44,800 nucleotides of DNA from Ornithoclostridium faecigallinarum (GTDB lineage Bacteria > Bacillota > Clostridia > Christensenellales > UBA3700): the NCBI GenBank assembly GCA_018713665.1, contig DVOI01000007.1:1-44800 (forward strand), given 5' to 3'. Shown here piece by piece: positions 41,418 through 44,800 of the stretch (position 1 is its first letter; every line of letters starts with the position of its first letter). The notes beneath the pieces were generated by a model that made no database searches, was not told the DNA's origin, and was given only the letters and a program-made list of their open reading frames with translations. Made by a program: the position numbers and the translations under genes.

Positions 41418-41504
41418 AATTTTTTGCTCCTTATCTTTATTTCTCCGCTTTGGCGGAGATAGGTTTCCGTTTTGTGCCTTTTCGTAAAGGTCTTGTTTTG
41501 CGAA
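41334..41504 (-). repeat. Inverted repeat, right copy
   Basis: 171 bp, the reverse-complement partner of 39013-39184. It ends on the inner side right after the GCGTGGTTC coding for the SipW motif and on the outer side at TTCGC. Confidence 0.9.
41442..41459 (-). promoter_or_regulatory. Leader hairpin before the right TasA-like gene
   Basis: The same perfect 7-bp stem as at 39059-39076, in minus orientation, just before the AAGGAG site. Confidence 0.65.
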
Positions 41505-41567
41505 GCGGTTGCTCCGCCCTATCATATGATATTCGCGCTTATGCACGCGAACGCATTGACAATTCTC

Positions 41568-42248
41568 TTAACTCGCGAACACGTTCGCCAACCTCTTTTT
41601 GGGTTTACTGAACGCGCTGCCGCCGAAGAGCGTACATCCGGCGTCGACGAACCATTGCAAATTGGTCTTGTTGACCACGTTGCCGACGACGAAGACGGGG
41701 TCGAACTCCTTGGTCGCCATGTGGAAAAGCGACAGCATCGACTTGTTGCCCTCGTTGAAGTAGCGGTAGTCGATGAGGTAGGCGTCCGGGCGGTACTTGG
41801 CGATGACGTCGACCGGGGCGCGTTCGATGCCCTCGATCATGATCTTGGCGCCGCGCTTGCGGAGGAAGTTGAGCCCCATACGACTGTTGCGTTCGCCGAA
41901 CGCCTCCAAAGCGTAGATGTCAAAGCACATATACAAATTGGGCAGGTCGGACTGCGCCAGCCGGTGGACGTTGCCCTCCTCGAGCAGCCTCGCACTGAGC
42001 TTGTAGATGAAAGGTACGTCGTGATAGGTGATCACGTCTTGTGAGAAGTTGGCGAGCGCCTGAAAATTGAGAACCTCGATCCTCGAACTCATAGACGCGG
42101 CAGGAACGTACTGCCAAGGGTAAAGTTTGCCCAAGACCTCGTCCTCGAGGATCTGCCACACTTCGATTGCCCCGATCGCACCCTCGTTGTCGAAGTAGGG
42201 TGTGTAGCAATACGAAATCGGCTTTTTGACGACTTTCCCTCTAACCAT
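41568..42248 (-). CDS. Degenerate EAL-domain-like protein
   Basis: 226 residues from the chosen ATG at 42248. Earlier in-frame starts (42293, 42353) fall at or before the predicted transcription start of the promoter at 42300-42328. The fold order matches c-di-GMP phosphodiesterase EAL domains: YTPYFDNEGAIGAIEVW (EVW at 29-31 in place of EAL), then MCFDIYALEAF, NFLRKRGAKIMIEGIE (in place of the ...LDDFG loop), DAYLIDYRYF and a closing GCTLFGGSAFSKPKK. The metal-binding DDFG and the EGVE-type residues are missing, so it is probably not an active phosphodiesterase. It may be a binding or protein-contact module. No membrane segment. It lies upstream of the right TasA-like gene in the same direction and might regulate the matrix genes. 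Confidence 0.65.
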   Translation of the reverse strand: MVRGKVVKKPISYCYTPYFDNEGAIGAIEVWQILEDEVLGKLYPWQYVPAASMSSRIEVLNFQALANFSQDVITYHDVPFIYKLSARLLEEGNVHRLAQSDLPNLYMCFDIYALEAFGERNSRMGLNFLRKRGAKIMIEGIERAPVDVIAKYRPDAYLIDYRYFNEGNKSMLSLFHMATKEFDPVFVVGNVVNKTNLQWFVDAGCTLFGGSAFSKPKKRLANVFAS

Positions 42249-42299
42249 TCTCACATAATTCCCGCCGATACCCCCTTTGAAGGGGAATATCATATTTCT

Positions 42300-42328
42300 A
42301 TCATATGACAAAAAGCGCCGTCTGTCAA
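42300..42328 (-). promoter_or_regulatory. Sigma-A promoter of the EAL-like gene
   Basis: On the minus strand, TTGACA (42323-42328), a 17-bp spacer and TATGAT (42300-42305). The ~45-base leader contains CCCCTT-CAA-AGGGG, a short stem before the start at 42248. Confidence 0.85.
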
Positions 42329-43174
42329 GAAGAAAATGAAAAATTTTAAGCAATTGTTAATGTTCCACGCCCTCAAAGTTGTGTTTCACGGCTCCAACCG
42401 CCCTTTCGGGCGCGTTTTCGCAACGCCGCCGCAGGTTAGGCGAAAAACAAAAATTGCGGATATGTTTCGACTTTTGCACCCAGGATCGCCGAAAATTTAA
42501 CACACTTCTCCACGATCGCCGACCTGTTAGCCACATTTGTTGCTTATCGAACACCGACGAAAAAATTTTTTGCGCACCTCATGCGACTTAAACTTTGAGA
42601 ACGGCTCTTTTCACCCTCAAAAGACGGCATTTTGCACCGCCGCGACGTTTGAGACGCCCCTTCTTTCCTCTCGCGCTTTTGCGCTTCGCGCGTTGCCCGT
42701 CCGTGTGCGGCGCAGGCGTTGCGCTTGTCAAATCGACCTACCCCGCTCCGCGACTTGCCTCGCCGCGCGATTGCGCCGCCGGCGATATCGTCGTCAAAAC
42801 CTCCGCGCTCTCGCGCAAGCCGCAATCGGACAATCGCCGCCGCTCGCGCGCGTATATCTTCGCAGCCACAGACATTGTAATATTGTCTTGTTATCCGTTT
42901 TTCTATTATCATAACCTTGTAATATCAAATATCATTAACGTATCATTCCAAAGCAAAAGTTGCAAAGCAACGGCGCAATCGTTGTTTTGCCGCAACGCCG
43001 GAGCCGGGCGGCTCAAAGCTCCAAATCCTTTGACCGCGCTCTCGGCAGACGCGTAACATATCCGTTAGCCGTTTGCGGTGCCGATTCGGGTTTCGCAATC
43101 ATGCCCTCTTTCGCCGGCGCGTATCATATCCGCACTTCCACATATGCTACTTTTCGGGGGCTCGGTCAAGAATT
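42329..43174. other. Long gene-free region
   Basis: About 845 bases with no gene I can support. Open frames on both strands have no ribosome binding site and an Arg/Ala-rich composition typical of shadows. I see no tRNA-like cloverleaf, transposase remnant or clear repeat. The GC-rich middle (42,600-42,880) and AT-rich 42,880-42,960 differ in composition and may be decayed sequence. Confidence 0.5.
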
Positions 43175-43215
43175 TTGTCAATTGTCTTGACAACGCCTTG
43201 CGCGTGGCTTATAAT
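43175..43215 (+). promoter_or_regulatory. Sigma-A promoter with overlapping inverted repeat
   Basis: TTGACA (43187-43192), a 17-bp spacer and TATAAT (43210-43215). The -35 is half of a perfect inverted repeat TTGTCAA-TTGTC-TTGACAA (43175-43193), a possible operator. Confidence 0.85.
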
Positions 43216-43253
43216 ATAGGTACAAAATCAAAAATAACTTAGGAGGTTATATT

Positions 43254-44800
43254 ATGAAAAAATCTCATCTGTTGTGGAAGATTCTCGTCGTAGTGATGAT
43301 TGTCTCCGCAATGATGGCAACTTTCGTCGCTTGCGGCCGTGATTGCGCCAAAGACGGACACATCGACGAAAACGGCGACTACTGGTGCGACGCCTGCGGC
43401 GCTGCAATTCAACACCAGCACGCGGACGCAGATCGCAACCGTAAGTGCGACCTTTGCGGCTCGGATGTCGATCCCTGCGGACTCGGCTACCACGTAGACG
43501 CGGACAACAACCACAGATGCGACGACTGCACCAAGATCTACGGCGCGGAAGAGGGTTGGAACAACTTCTTCGCGGATCTCGACAAAGTCATTGACAGCAT
43601 GGGCACGATGGGCGACCTCGCTACGATGGGCGGCAACGTCACCGCGAAAATCGCCTTCGATCAAGCGGCGTACACCGACAAGGAAGGCAACAAGACCGAA
43701 GCGAGCAGCCACGACATCGAGGTCAAGGTTGACTTCGGTCTCGAGTTGAGAGAGTTCGCCGATACCGAAATTACCAGCGGTTCCGAGAACGCGTTCGGCG
43801 TCACCATCACCGACACCGTAGGCGGGACGACCACGACTCTGCTCGGCCTTTGGTATGTCGACAACGGCAGCGCCGCAGAGAACTACATCCTCGCCAAGTT
43901 CGGCGAAGAGGTGTTCAAGATCAACGCTCCCAGCCTTGCGGAGACCTTCGCGACCTATCCGATTGACGTCAATGTCAATATAGCCGACAAGGTCGACGAA
44001 GTGGGCGCGATTGACGCGAGCAATGTCACCAGCGTTATTGCCGGCATCCTGCCCCTCGACGTCAAGAGCACCGCGACCAGCACGACCTATTCCATCGCGC
44101 TGACCGACTATCTGTTCAACAAGGTCACTCCCCCGATGACAGATGCCGCTTATGGCATCGGCGGCTTGCTGTCTCAAGGTTTGAGCACCATCCCGGCGAT
44201 CACCAAGGTTCTCAATGCAATCGGTCTCGGCAGCGATTTGCTCGCTACCCTCGACGCGCTGCTCCCCGGCCTCACCCTTGACGTCACCTTCAACAAGGAC
44301 GCTGCCGGCAACACCACCGGCGCCGCAATCGGCATCGGCATCGCAGGCGAGGCGATGAGCGTCGAGCTCTATCACCCCGAAAGCGGCAAGACCGACGGCT
44401 TGATCTATGACATCTTCAAGACCGAAGCCGACGAGGGCAAAGGCACCATCGTCATCAATGACGGCTTCGGCGACATCACTTTGGATGTTGCGCTCAGCTA
44501 TAAGTTCGGCAGCAACAGCGACCAAGCGGGCTTCCCCTACTCCACCGCTGTCAAAGCAGCGTACACCAAAGCCGAGACAGACTTCTTCACTGAAACCGAA
44601 CCTAAAAAAGTCAAAGAAATCGGTTTGATCAACGCGGCGATCGAAGGTCAAGTCCTTCTCGGTCTTGACAAGAACGATCCTGCTACGTACGATGTCAAAC
44701 TGGCCATCGACCTCGACCCCTCCGCTTTGACCAAAAACGGATTGATGACCGAGGCTTATGTCATCAACGACGCAGGTCAGGGTATCAAAGATTCGCAAGG
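43254..44800 (+). CDS. Lipoprotein with Cys/His knuckles (3' end outside window)
   Basis: At least 515 codons, open to the right edge. The start is well marked: AGGAGG at 43241-43246, then ATG at 43254. Signal peptide MKKSHLLWKI..., hydrophobic core, lipobox FVAC (Cys about residue 27). Just after it come three short knuckles with CxxC: YWCDACG, RKCDLCG and HRCDDC, each preceded by His/Asp-rich spacers of the DENGD type. The repeat is common in clostridial surface lipoproteins and probably binds metal. From residue ~100 on, a beta-rich domain with Val/Asp/Thr-rich strands follows, unknown to me. It is exported and lipid-anchored; the role is unknown. A long reading frame on the opposite strand is only its shadow. 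Confidence 0.88.
   Translation, partial: MKKSHLLWKILVVVMIVSAMMATFVACGRDCAKDGHIDENGDYWCDACGAAIQHQHADADRNRKCDLCGSDVDPCGLGYHVDADNNHRCDDCTKIYGAEEGWNNFFADLDKVIDSMGTMGDLATMGGNVTAKIAFDQAAYTDKEGNKTEASSHDIEVKVDFGLELREFADTEITSGSENAFGVTITDTVGGTTTTLLGLWYVDNGSAAENYILAKFGEEVFKINAPSLAETFATYPIDVNVNIADKVDEVGAIDASNVTSVIAGILPLDVKSTATSTTYSIALTDYLFNKVTPPMTDAAYGIGGLLSQGLSTIPAITKVLNAIGLGSDLLATLDALLPGLTLDVTFNKDAAGNTTGAAIGIGIAGEAMSVELYHPESGKTDGLIYDIFKTEADEGKGTIVINDGFGDITLDVALSYKFGSNSDQAGFPYSTAVKAAYTKAETDFFTETEPKKVKEIGLINAAIEGQVLLGLDKNDPATYDVKLAIDLDPSALTKNGLMTEAYVINDAGQGIKDSQ

Noticed and set aside
42544..42912. 122-residue minus-strand frame in the gene-free region
   Set aside because: Arg/Ala/Gly-rich with no binding site or recognisable motif.
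43239..44798. 519-residue open frame on the minus strand
   Set aside because: Shadow of the plus-strand lipoprotein gene, which has a consensus promoter, AGGAGG site, signal peptide and lipobox.

Overview
The window looks like a chromosomal segment of a moderately GC-rich, Gram-positive-type bacterium, most likely an uncultivated clostridial (Bacillota) lineage. This is inferred from consensus sigma-A promoters (TTGACA, 17-18 bp spacer, TATAAT-like), AGGAGG-type ribosome binding sites, lipoprotein and SipW-type export signals, BspA-type leucine-rich repeats and the rpsF-ssb-rpsR cluster. No outer-membrane genes are visible. I cannot name a species.

Layout. 1-2,051 (+): a metallo-beta-lactamase-fold hydrolase (probably cut by the left edge) and a small unknown partner. 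2,346-6,062 (-): a 1,238-residue lipoprotein built from duplicated modules. 6,063-6,811: a gene-free stretch with two unusual arrays, a 23-bp-period repeat and a strictly 10-bp-phased T-rich repeat. 6,812-8,742 (-): a CvpA-like membrane protein and a 14-unit BspA-type LRR protein. 8,743-9,729: two inverted copies of a ~220-bp MITE-like element plus fragments. 9,728-10,701 (-): rpsF-ssb-rpsR with promoter and leader hairpin. 10,849-30,090 (-): one uninterrupted 6,413-codon gene for a giant exported protein of beta-helix and YDG/MBG-like modules. 30,113-38,624 (-): an exported-filament gene cluster with four SipW-type or similar substrates, two different SipW-type signal peptidases, a membrane-anchored McrB-like AAA+ ATPase and a DUF2357/McrC-like partner. 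39,013-41,504: two convergent TasA/CalY-like genes whose leader and signal-peptide regions form ~172-bp, ~97% identical inverted repeats. 41,568-42,248 (-): a degenerate EAL-like protein. 43,254-end (+): a lipoprotein with Cys/His-rich knuckles, cut by the right edge.

How the genes may work together (inference). The cluster from 42 kb down to 10.8 kb looks like one surface or extracellular-matrix programme. SipW-type peptidases process several TasA-like subunits, and a 19-kb gene directly behind one subunit supplies a giant adhesin-like protein. The unusual part is a two-gene ATPase module that normally suggests McrBC-type restriction, here sandwiched between the two peptidases. It carries its own transmembrane anchor and its partner has a long acidic/proline-rich tail instead of a visible nuclease domain. 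That combination is the best candidate for an undescribed system. The inverted repeats around the paired matrix genes offer a possible DNA-inversion switch.
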